Of a stretch of DNA of 64,000 nt, positions 32,594 through 41,612 are shown piece after piece. The translations under genes were made by a program, and so were the position numbers. Each line of letters opens with the position of its first letter. Within the stretch, counting starts at the first letter, position 1. The notes under the pieces were generated by a model, which worked only from the letters and a program-made list of their open reading frames with translations, was not told the DNA's origin and ran no database searches. This stretch comes from a virus, in the IMG/VR virus record IMGVR_UViG_3300035181_000357, positions 1 through 64,000 of that record, one strand, 5' to 3'.

Positions 32594-33227
32594 CTGTGGT
32601 TATTTCCATAATGGATTGTGGATCTATTTCTTTAATCGTAGGACCAGTCGGTCCTTCTGCTACTTGATACACTCTGTCAGCAGCAGAAGCTAATTCAGGT
32701 TGATGTGTTACGGCCAGAATCTTGAACCCATGGTCATTTGTGAGAGTTTGTATCAATTCCGATACCTTTGGTAAATACTCTTTACTGACATTATTAAAAC
32801 TCTCGTCAACTGCCAGGAACTTAGCCATTTTAAATCTTTTAATCATGATTACACGAAGAAGAAACGAGGCTAGATTGACAACCCCACCACCAAATGAATC
32901 GAAAGGATCACCAACGAGATCACCTTTCTTAATCTGGATCTTGTAGGTAGTTCCTTTAGCTCCATCTTTCTTTTCGATGACTAAACTGGTCTTCTTACCG
33001 AAGACTAGACGTATACCACCAGTTACAATGGATTCAATCTTACCGATCCCCTTGGAACTGACTATCTGTGTCATCTTGTCGATAGTTCCCTGGGCCTTGA
33101 CCAGATTTACTTTGGTCTCTAGCAAGGAATCCACCCTCTTTCTGAGAGAATCTATATTACTGTTCTCCGAATCGAGGACACGGGATTGGGAATCTACAAA
33201 ACTACTGAACTCTTGAATGTTTATCAT
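32508..33227 (-). CDS. SbcC/Rad50 C-terminal half (signature, Walker B)
   Basis: A 239-residue protein that matches the second half of SbcC/Rad50. A short coil (about residues 15-60) is followed by ATPase motifs in order: the ABC signature as SFGGGVVNLASFL (about 111-123), Walker B FLAVDES with the catalytic glutamate (137-143), the D-loop segment FNNVSKE, and the H-loop AVTHQP (172-177). No Walker A or zinc hook is present; these are in 13485-14660. The two would have to associate to bind ATP. The C-terminal 40 residues are a polar tail overlapping the next gene. Start is ATG 33227 with a weak SD. Confidence 0.85.
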   Translation of the reverse strand: MINIQEFSSFVDSQSRVLDSENSNIDSLRKRVDSLLETKVNLVKAQGTIDKMTQIVSSKGIGKIESIVTGGIRLVFGKKTSLVIEKKDGAKGTTYKIQIKKGDLVGDPFDSFGGGVVNLASFLLRVIMIKRFKMAKFLAVDESFNNVSKEYLPKVSELIQTLTNDHGFKILAVTHQPELASAADRVYQVAEGPTGPTIKEIDPQSIMEITTDGRDKNKIKSGNTEKAKRPDPQTQEEVS

Positions 33228-33245
33228 CAAATTACATGATACTCA

Positions 33246-36200
33246 TTAAGTTAGTATGCATGAGGTATTCGTGTACACAGCGATGTAACGAATCCCATCA
33301 TAAGCCACATCATTGAATACTGTCATCCAAGAAGGACCAGTAGCATACGTAGTCCAGGAAGTTCCATTAGAAGATCTCTGTAGGATGTTGCTACCAACTC
33401 TGACGAAGTAGGTACCATCAAAGAACACTCTCTTATAGATGTATGGTTGGGCTGCTGCAACTGCTGTCCAGGATCCACCATCTGGTCTTGTCATGGTAGA
33501 AGGTGTCTCTCCATCATAACTCTGACCGATTGCTACGAACTTACCTGCTCCATAGCATATGGTATCAAATCCAGTATTTGCTCCTGCTGGTTGAGAACTA
33601 GTCCAAGTAACACCACCATTAGTAGATGTCGATATGGAATTAGTTGGAGCACCATAACCTGTTGAAACAGCTACAAACTGACTATCCCCATATGCTACAT
33701 CTACCCATGATTTGGCTTCAATGGTTTTAGATGTCCAAGTAACAGCATCTGTAGATGTGACACAAACAGAATTACCTACAGCAACGTAAGTTCCAGCACC
33801 ATAGGTTACAGAATAGTAATCCCCAACAGGTACAGTAGTAGAAGCTACCCAAGTAGTGCCATCTGTGGAGTGATAGATGACATTTGTACCAACAGCGATG
33901 AAGATACCGTTGATGAATCTAACAGTTCTGATGGCCAATGTGGATCCAGTTACTAGGGTCCAGGGGACATCTCCGTTTGAGGAAGTGATGAACTTGTTAG
34001 ATCCCATGGCTACAAACTTAGAAGCACCATATGCTATTGATCCCCATGGTCCGATAGGAGAATGCACTGTGATATTAACCGTTGCAGTCACCTGTGTCCC
34101 AATACTATTGGTAGCTGTTAAAGTATAGGTTGCTGGATTTACAGCTGGGGGATATACATTAACTAATTGATATGCCCCACTTGCTGATAGAGGTTTAGTA
34201 GCACCTAAATAATCTGTTACCACAGCTGATACAGTATTCGTTGTATTATATCTTAGAGTTACAGGTGTGCCATTTGAGTCAAAATCATAAGCATTCTGTG
34301 AAGCATGAGTGTACACAGTCATATTACTAGTACTATACACAGAATCGAACAGCACGATAGTTGGAGCAGCTACCACAGTTACAGTTACAGTTTGTGTAGC
34401 AGATGTAGCGCCAGCAGCAGAACCAGTTAGTGTATATGTCGTAGTAGTCACTGGAGATACACTAGTAGTCCCAGACAGTGCCACAGATCCTACTCCCTGG
34501 TTTATAGAAGCTGTTTCAGTATCAGCTGTTGACCATGATAACGTAGATGACCCACCAACAGAAATAGTGGTTGGATTTCTAGTAAAACTCAAAATAACAG
34601 GAATACCCCAAGATAATCCACTATCTGCGGAGACATAGGCTGTTGTACCATTATATACTGTTATCAATTTAGTTCCAAGAGTAGCGAACTTTGAGAATGA
34701 GGATGAAGCCAAATTTCCAGGAATCTTAGATAATGTAGTACCTACAAAATTTAAGTTCGGTACTACTAAAACCCTCATATCTACATTTGAAGAACCCTCG
34801 AAAACGATTACAAAATCTCCATTGACATATGCTAATGCTGTTGTTGCGCCCCAGGCAGTTAGGCCATGCCCTGCTCGATCGGCATTGTATAAAGAATCTA
34901 TGTTTACCCAAGTATCCCCATCATCAACACTCTTGAAGAGGCCGTCCCACATATTATAAGCTAACCAAGTCCCTGCACCATCAGCAGTTATATAGCTTGA
35001 AACGGAATTCACAGTATATCCGGAAGGTATTAGATATGCTCCTGTGGAATCTATTTTTACCATCCTGTCTCCAAGACATGCTATAGTAGTCCCATTAGCT
35101 GTATGTAAATCACAATAGGCATAGTATCCATTCCCGACATATGTGTTGAACTGATCATTTAGTAAATGCCAAGACGACAGATCTGTCGATACACCTACAA
35201 CATTAACATATTGGGATCCACCGAAGCTAAGGATAGCTATATAGCGTTGTCCATCATAAACCATCTTCCATATATTAGGATATTCTATCACCTTAGGGAT
35301 AATAGTACCAGTTAATGTGTATGCTCCGACATCACCTGTCATGCCACTCTGTGGTAGGACATAATATGTACCAGGGTCTAGAGACATATTTAGAGAGGAC
35401 CCCGAACTTACGGCATTTATTTCAACATATGTGTAGGCTCCATCTGTTCCTACCAATTTATTGAGGGTCATATACCCTGTACCAACCCAGGTACCATTCA
35501 ATGTCATCATGAATGAGACATCTGTTGGTTTTGTTATTCTAAAACTATATATATCACAATTCACATTGTATTCTGGATATATTGGATCTAATACTGTGAT
35601 AGTACCAGATACATTTACATCATTTCCTGTTAAAACAAGAGGAGTAGCCAACCCAAAGGGTGTTGGTAATGGTGGAACAGGAACAGGAGGTACTGTAAAA
35701 GTACCAATATATACAGGGATCTGCTGCCAGTAGCCATTCTTTCTTTGAATTCCATATTCCCCGAATGCTATAGGTGCTGGAGCATTTTCACAGATACCTA
35801 GATGAGTGGCTGGAGACCAACCAGTAAATAGATTATTAACATTTATAAGTGGATTAGTATACGTGTCCTCTATAACCCATGTCAACCCATCAGTTGTAGA
35901 GCATACACCATCACCAGAAGCGAATACAGAAGATCCCTGTCTGGATAGGTAATAGGATTGGATTGGAGTATTCTTAGATGTTGGAACAGGTGGAACGAGA
36001 ATGTTAAACGTATGTGTGGCGTTCGCAGTACTTGTAAACGATCCACCAGGTGCTACATCAAGTGTGAACGGCATTGCAGTAGATACAGGAGCAGATACTC
36101 CGACATCTACTTTCATACTAACACCTGTTGTGTTCATATCTTGAACCGTAACAGTAAGATTAGAATCTACACTAGTTAGTCTAGCTACCATTGGGACAGC

Positions 36201-38480
36201 ACTATCCGTTTGAATTGGTATAGGACCCAGATAGAAGCTAGAATTTACTTTTGTATTTGGAATCGCTGTATAATCATATATTTCTGTAGAGAAATATATT
36301 TCTGAATTTCTAATCAAGCAGTATAATTGGAGATCATTTTTAAAGAACAACCTAGCTTCAGCATACACTCTCATATCATTTCTAAATGTTCCAGGAGCAG
36401 GATAGGTTGGATCTGATGCTCCAATAGTTACAGAAGCTGTTAACATATTACTATACTCAAACGGGACAGATGGAGCACCAACACCGTTAAACTCATATCC
36501 GTCATCTGGATTGTTTAATAAGATAGATCCAGTAAATGTCTGTGTAGCATGATTATATTTTGTCACCGATGATAGTGAATCCCGCATCATAAGTAGTTCT
36601 AAGCTGTCATTTAGATATCTGCTAGCCATAAGTAGGGGTGTATATGACATCCATGTCCCACCCTGTCCTTCTCCCCAATATTCTATGGCTTCAAAATCCA
36701 TTGAATGGTCTAATATATCATATAGTATAGTCCAGGCACTTCCATCCCAATAAAATATAGAGGAATTCTGTGAATAGGTCAACCCATTAGCTAATGCTGT
36801 CAGACAGTATACTTCTGTCGGAGATATTGCAGTTACAGCTTGCATGTTAGCTATAGTTGGGACCATCTCGGACACGTTGGATGATATAGCCCAGATATTT
36901 ATATATCTATTTGGGGATCCCATACTATTTCTTATTGAATATATTCCAGTTGAAGATTTCCTTGTTATACCATCATAGATTGTATTATTATTCAACATAT
37001 CATTATTCTGTACGAGAGTTCCTGTTACGAAATTAATGATGGTGTAAGAACCACCAGATGATTGATGAATATTAGGATAGTTCATGACACTTGTAGAAGA
37101 AGTAGATGGCCCGAGCGATTGAGAAGATACCAAAGTATGGGATGTCGGATCATATATATGATATGTATATCCATTTGCTGCTGTTCCAGTTAGGAGAATA
37201 TCACCATCATATGTATTACCTGGGGAGGTTACTAATGATAATTTCCCAGACCAAGACTCTTGTGGCAGAACATTCATATATTGTATCCATGTACCAGTCC
37301 CAGGAACATAGTGCACTATATGTCTATCAGGACCAGAAGATCCCCCTCCAAATACTAAAGTACCATCTAACAGCGTAGTATATGCTACTCTAGATTCAGA
37401 ATTATACAGAGTACCATGTCCACTGTCAGTGGTAACACCTGTAGTCGGATTGAATATATATGATAATGTGGAAGAAGATAATATCAGAATATTTCCATCT
37501 TGAAGTGCTACGAAATTCAATATCCTACTGTTGTTTATATTCGTATCTAGAGTCCCTGTAGTTACACTGCTTAGATCTCTAGGATATGTTCTAAAAGAAT
37601 AAGGAGTAGTAGAATGGAATCCACTGTCATCTATGATCGCAACTACGTGAGTTGTAGATATAGTTAATCTAACAGTGTATCCGTCAGGGATTGTAAATTG
37701 TCTGCTTAATGCAACCCCACCTGCTACTATCGTAGGAATATTTATATGTACTATCTCAGCATTTGTACCTTGATATTGGAGAAAATATAAGTCATCCAAA
37801 CTATCAGGAGTTTCATACCAGATATTGTAATTGAAATTCTGAATAGATATAGTAGCTGCATCAGAAACAGCTGGTCTGATTACATTAGTGGGTGCTGTTA
37901 TCTCTGTAAGAGTAGTTCCTTGATACATCCTTAATCTATTACAATTGAGTTTTACCTGTTCCACATCCTGAGAATCATTATCAAGATTTAAGTCACTAGT
38001 CTTTAGACCTATGAGATTAGTGTTATAGTTTAAATCTACCAGCCCCATAAATTTACTATTATAAAATACACCTAGGATTGACCAAGGTTCTGTTTCAGAA
38101 TAGTGTAGCATAGTAACCCTAGAATTTGTATATGTTTGAGAGATTACTACATATACATTTCCATCTTTTGTTACTATCTCAGATCGTTTCTTACTATTTT
38201 GTCCATTTAATGACTCTAGACCACTACCAGCAAGGGCAGTTTGACTAGTACTATTTAGAATTGTGGTCCAGGATCCACCAGATATAGGCCTTTTGAGGAC
38301 TAATGCTGTATCACCAAAGAGATACATATGAGTGTCACTCAATTGTAGATTTACTAGTGTCTCAGATCCTCCGAGACTAGAAACATCTTCTATAGCAACT
38401 GAATTTGTATTAGTTGAATTTGTTTTATATATTACTTTAGTGAATTGATCTAGATAATAAATGTTTTCTATAGCTGCCAT
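33246..38480 (-). CDS. Giant adhesin-like fibre protein, 1744 aa
   Basis: A very large Ser/Thr/Tyr-rich beta protein. Three domain types can be read: a stretch of about residues 955-1060 with the PPC-like pattern (IYSFRITKPTDVSFMM ... LDPGTYYVLPQ ... GAYTLTG); an Ig-like domain at about 1305-1375 (SVGGSSTLSWSTADTETASI ... TYTLTGSA); and, in several parts including about 1477-1744, BNR/sialidase-type repeats of the form 'YGAGKFVAIG...STDGTTW'. These fit a beta-propeller or adhesin used for contact with the host surface. It follows the 1038-residue protein by 13 bases. A receptor-binding or tail-fibre role is inferred. Confidence 0.75.
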   Translation of the reverse strand: MAAIENIYYLDQFTKVIYKTNSTNTNSVAIEDVSSLGGSETLVNLQLSDTHMYLFGDTALVLKRPISGGSWTTILNSTSQTALAGSGLESLNGQNSKKRSEIVTKDGNVYVVISQTYTNSRVTMLHYSETEPWSILGVFYNSKFMGLVDLNYNTNLIGLKTSDLNLDNDSQDVEQVKLNCNRLRMYQGTTLTEITAPTNVIRPAVSDAATISIQNFNYNIWYETPDSLDDLYFLQYQGTNAEIVHINIPTIVAGGVALSRQFTIPDGYTVRLTISTTHVVAIIDDSGFHSTTPYSFRTYPRDLSSVTTGTLDTNINNSRILNFVALQDGNILILSSSTLSYIFNPTTGVTTDSGHGTLYNSESRVAYTTLLDGTLVFGGGSSGPDRHIVHYVPGTGTWIQYMNVLPQESWSGKLSLVTSPGNTYDGDILLTGTAANGYTYHIYDPTSHTLVSSQSLGPSTSSTSVMNYPNIHQSSGGSYTIINFVTGTLVQNNDMLNNNTIYDGITRKSSTGIYSIRNSMGSPNRYINIWAISSNVSEMVPTIANMQAVTAISPTEVYCLTALANGLTYSQNSSIFYWDGSAWTILYDILDHSMDFEAIEYWGEGQGGTWMSYTPLLMASRYLNDSLELLMMRDSLSSVTKYNHATQTFTGSILLNNPDDGYEFNGVGAPSVPFEYSNMLTASVTIGASDPTYPAPGTFRNDMRVYAEARLFFKNDLQLYCLIRNSEIYFSTEIYDYTAIPNTKVNSSFYLGPIPIQTDSAVPMVARLTSVDSNLTVTVQDMNTTGVSMKVDVGVSAPVSTAMPFTLDVAPGGSFTSTANATHTFNILVPPVPTSKNTPIQSYYLSRQGSSVFASGDGVCSTTDGLTWVIEDTYTNPLINVNNLFTGWSPATHLGICENAPAPIAFGEYGIQRKNGYWQQIPVYIGTFTVPPVPVPPLPTPFGLATPLVLTGNDVNVSGTITVLDPIYPEYNVNCDIYSFRITKPTDVSFMMTLNGTWVGTGYMTLNKLVGTDGAYTYVEINAVSSGSSLNMSLDPGTYYVLPQSGMTGDVGAYTLTGTIIPKVIEYPNIWKMVYDGQRYIAILSFGGSQYVNVVGVSTDLSSWHLLNDQFNTYVGNGYYAYCDLHTANGTTIACLGDRMVKIDSTGAYLIPSGYTVNSVSSYITADGAGTWLAYNMWDGLFKSVDDGDTWVNIDSLYNADRAGHGLTAWGATTALAYVNGDFVIVFEGSSNVDMRVLVVPNLNFVGTTLSKIPGNLASSSFSKFATLGTKLITVYNGTTAYVSADSGLSWGIPVILSFTRNPTTISVGGSSTLSWSTADTETASINQGVGSVALSGTTSVSPVTTTTYTLTGSAAGATSATQTVTVTVVAAPTIVLFDSVYSTSNMTVYTHASQNAYDFDSNGTPVTLRYNTTNTVSAVVTDYLGATKPLSASGAYQLVNVYPPAVNPATYTLTATNSIGTQVTATVNITVHSPIGPWGSIAYGASKFVAMGSNKFITSSNGDVPWTLVTGSTLAIRTVRFINGIFIAVGTNVIYHSTDGTTWVASTTVPVGDYYSVTYGAGTYVAVGNSVCVTSTDAVTWTSKTIEAKSWVDVAYGDSQFVAVSTGYGAPTNSISTSTNGGVTWTSSQPAGANTGFDTICYGAGKFVAIGQSYDGETPSTMTRPDGGSWTAVAAAQPYIYKRVFFDGTYFVRVGSNILQRSSNGTSWTTYATGPSWMTVFNDVAYDGIRYIAVYTNTSCILT

Positions 38481-38493
38481 CTCTGTTCCTACC

Positions 38494-41400
38494 TTATAGA
38501 ATATTTCCTGGAGACTGGATTAAGATCATCTGTGGTGGAATAGAAGGTAGAATACCAATCTGTACGATATTGCTATATGGTGATATCCCATCCTTGTTTC
38601 CAGATATCATCCTGAACTTATATTGATGATTTATGATATCGAATCCATCTGTTGCAGTTGTCAGAATGATTCCAGAATTTACTCTCTTAAGGAACAGGAA
38701 TGTCCCGGAGTCTGTAGCCATCTCAATATCATAATAATCTACGAGATCACTACGAACTTGAGACCAGGATAAGACGATTATAGAACCAGAAGACAGAGGA
38801 GAATTTAGAACAGGTGCTTGAGGGGTACCGAGATATGTATTATTAGTCTTGAACAGAAGTTCACCAGTGAAGATATTCTGATTGATGGTGTTACCTTTGT
38901 CCCATGCCCCTATTACTCTCTTATTTGATAATTCCAACAGAGTCTCATATGAATTTCCATTGGTATCCAGGGATCCTATTAGGATTCTCCCTGAGTTGAG
39001 ATTCTCCATATCTGCGAATCTTATAAACTGAATGTTATTAGCACCTACAAGAGTTTCTGTTTCTGTAGAGATAAACATATTCTGTCTGACATCTTCTAAA
39101 TTTGTAGTAGATACTTGAAATAGGAATATCCCAAACTCCCCAGATAGCGCGAAGACACGAGCACCTTGAAATGGGAATGTAGCAGATATTCTATTAAATG
39201 TTCCAGATACTAGGGTAGTCAGTAGTAATTCCTGATCTGGATAATCACTGATGTTATTGAACCCAGGAGATGAGTACTTGAATATAGAGAGCCCATCAAC
39301 ATCTGAGATCAATAGATATGTAACATCATCTTCTGTATGAACAGCATCTAAGATATTTCCTCTATAACTGATTCTTCTTCTATAAAATGTAGGTGCACCG
39401 ACACCGTAATCATCCATTACCAGGACAGATTTACTACTTATAAATAATTTTCTAATTAATCCATTAGTATTAGTACCTGACTTGAACAGGAACGCATCTG
39501 ATAGAGATGTTGGAGTTATTGCTGCTGGTTCAGTCCATGAGCTGGAAGTATTTCTTAATGCTATTCTATTAGGATTTGGTCTAGTTTTTGTTAGAGTACT
39601 AGAATCTAGTAACCATCCTCCGATAGCAGGTACGACAATATCCATCTCCGCTATTACAGCAGTATTTATCTCATCAGTTACAGTCAATTGAAATGTTAAA
39701 ATCTCACCAACCGGATTAGTTCTATATAATTTTACTTCCAAATCCTTTAATGTTTTAGATGATGTCTGAACAACTGTGCCAGCAGTTTGTAACCAAGAAT
39801 ATGATAAAACATCTCCATCGACATCTGTCACCGTCGGTACTATTGTATATATGTCATTTCTAGCAGCATTGTGAGTACCGAGAGTTGGCATCGTTATCAC
39901 AGGAGCATGATTTAAAGTTAGATAGAGGGGGACTGTTGCTACTTGTGGTGTGTTAGCTGGAACTCCTGCTGGTACAGTGTCAGTAACTGTAAGTGTCAAC
40001 GTTATAGTACGAGCAGCAGGTCCTATAGCTTTTTCTGCTATCACAGAGATGGTTGGTCCAGATCCAATCACATGGAATTTACCAGTGATATCATCACTAG
40101 TCCATACGAAATCCATAGGGTCTAAATCTGGATCATAGGTTGTAGAAGCATCTACGATATGCTCTATACCTCTTACTAAATTTACAGATGTAGGAGATAT
40201 AGATACTACAGGCGGGAGGTTAAGATGTGATATGTAATAGACATCTCCCGCTTTCGTAGTCCTATTGTATTTATACCCTAAAATATACCAATCTGACAGA
40301 TTATCAGAATAGTCTTTACTTCCTCTTAACCCAGTATACGATGATTGAGAAACATTAGTAACGATTGGAGTTATCCCCATCGTCAGAGGATCTAGAAGAT
40401 ATGTCTGCAGGAATCCAGACTCAGCTACGACTTTATTCGTTATCGGAAATTCTAGAACACTTATAAATATTTCAGATACAGCATTTATTGAAGGGGTTGG
40501 TTCTGCCCATGATACTGTGTTAGTTCCATTAAATGTTTTATAATTCCAGGTAGATAAGGGAGCTACAGATAAATAACCTACGAGTGAAGAAGATGTTAGA
40601 GTTCCTTCTTTAGTCTGAATACTATATGATTGAGTGATTACCAGATCGTCTGTAGCTGTCTTTAATACTGTCAACTTATCATCTGTATATCTAGCTGAAG
40701 TACTCTGTATTGTTTGAATGGATCCTGTGACGAAAGTCCCTGCTCCTGGTGTAGTCTTTATCCTATTAACAAGAATATTTTTATCTTTAAATAGAAGAAC
40801 TCTTGGATGTTCAGTATAGAATATATCTACGGAAGTCGTATCTCCTGGTGTTATTACCATAGATAGACCGCCAATAGTTGTGTCATCCTTTATCACTTGT
40901 CCACCAGATACCCAGGTTCCAGGATCTGTAACAGAAGAGACACTGAAAGTATCTAGGGTAGTACTAGTGATGGTATGGATCCCATTATATGTAGTAGGTG
41001 TGGCACTTTCTACGACAACCTTATCACCCACCACATATGTATGTGGTAGGAGAGTCTTATATGTCGTGACTCCTGCAGACCATAGTGTTCCAGTTCCCAA
41101 TTTAGAATTTAAAATAGCTGAATAGTTTATGGCAGTATCTGTATTATCCAGTGTATAACATAAAATACCTGCTGGTACGGCTGGTGTAACAGATTCCAAA
41201 ACCGATATAGCTGCTTGAAAATTTCCATCTGTCGTGCGAATTAGGTCGTAACCACCATGACTCTTGCTCCCAGTCATAAGAGTGGTTTGAGTCAGAGTAT
41301 CTGTGGCAACGACATACTTGTACTTATGTACATCATATCTTAAGAAATCAAAATAAGCTGTAGATCCTAGGAAATGTAGGTCAGTCCCATCTGTTATTAA

Positions 41401-41610
41401 CACTGGATCGAATTTCTTGGTCCCAGCAGGGAGTGTTATAGTGTGGATGATAGAAAAGGTTTGACCTTGATCGCTAGACTTATATATAACAGCATTTCCA
41501 TCTACTCTAATATTACTTACTACATATATATCTGTTGCAATTTTGACTATAGAAGAATTCCCAGTAAGATCTGGAAACGTAGAACTTACTGGGTCAATCC
41601 TTGTAATCAT
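38494..41610 (-). CDS. Large adhesin-like fibre protein, 1038 aa
   Basis: A second large beta protein. The first 450 residues carry BNR-like segments (YKSSDQGQTFSIIHTI, ADTYV-type strands). At about 470-670 there are two PKD/cadherin-like domains (PPVVSISPTSVNLVRG ... ASTTYDPDLDPMDFVW, and a second with YTIVPTVTDVDGDVLSY). At about 930-1025 is an FN3-like domain (APVLNSPLSSGSIIVLSWSQ ... YDIEMATDSG). Such chains of small beta domains are common in phage tail surface proteins. It sits between the portal gene (2 bases) and the giant fibre gene. The order portal-fibre-fibre is unusual. Confidence 0.75.
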   Translation of the reverse strand: MITRIDPVSSTFPDLTGNSSIVKIATDIYVVSNIRVDGNAVIYKSSDQGQTFSIIHTITLPAGTKKFDPVLITDGTDLHFLGSTAYFDFLRYDVHKYKYVVATDTLTQTTLMTGSKSHGGYDLIRTTDGNFQAAISVLESVTPAVPAGILCYTLDNTDTAINYSAILNSKLGTGTLWSAGVTTYKTLLPHTYVVGDKVVVESATPTTYNGIHTITSTTLDTFSVSSVTDPGTWVSGGQVIKDDTTIGGLSMVITPGDTTSVDIFYTEHPRVLLFKDKNILVNRIKTTPGAGTFVTGSIQTIQSTSARYTDDKLTVLKTATDDLVITQSYSIQTKEGTLTSSSLVGYLSVAPLSTWNYKTFNGTNTVSWAEPTPSINAVSEIFISVLEFPITNKVVAESGFLQTYLLDPLTMGITPIVTNVSQSSYTGLRGSKDYSDNLSDWYILGYKYNRTTKAGDVYYISHLNLPPVVSISPTSVNLVRGIEHIVDASTTYDPDLDPMDFVWTSDDITGKFHVIGSGPTISVIAEKAIGPAARTITLTLTVTDTVPAGVPANTPQVATVPLYLTLNHAPVITMPTLGTHNAARNDIYTIVPTVTDVDGDVLSYSWLQTAGTVVQTSSKTLKDLEVKLYRTNPVGEILTFQLTVTDEINTAVIAEMDIVVPAIGGWLLDSSTLTKTRPNPNRIALRNTSSSWTEPAAITPTSLSDAFLFKSGTNTNGLIRKLFISSKSVLVMDDYGVGAPTFYRRRISYRGNILDAVHTEDDVTYLLISDVDGLSIFKYSSPGFNNISDYPDQELLLTTLVSGTFNRISATFPFQGARVFALSGEFGIFLFQVSTTNLEDVRQNMFISTETETLVGANNIQFIRFADMENLNSGRILIGSLDTNGNSYETLLELSNKRVIGAWDKGNTINQNIFTGELLFKTNNTYLGTPQAPVLNSPLSSGSIIVLSWSQVRSDLVDYYDIEMATDSGTFLFLKRVNSGIILTTATDGFDIINHQYKFRMISGNKDGISPYSNIVQIGILPSIPPQMILIQSPGNIL

Positions 41611-41612
41611 TC

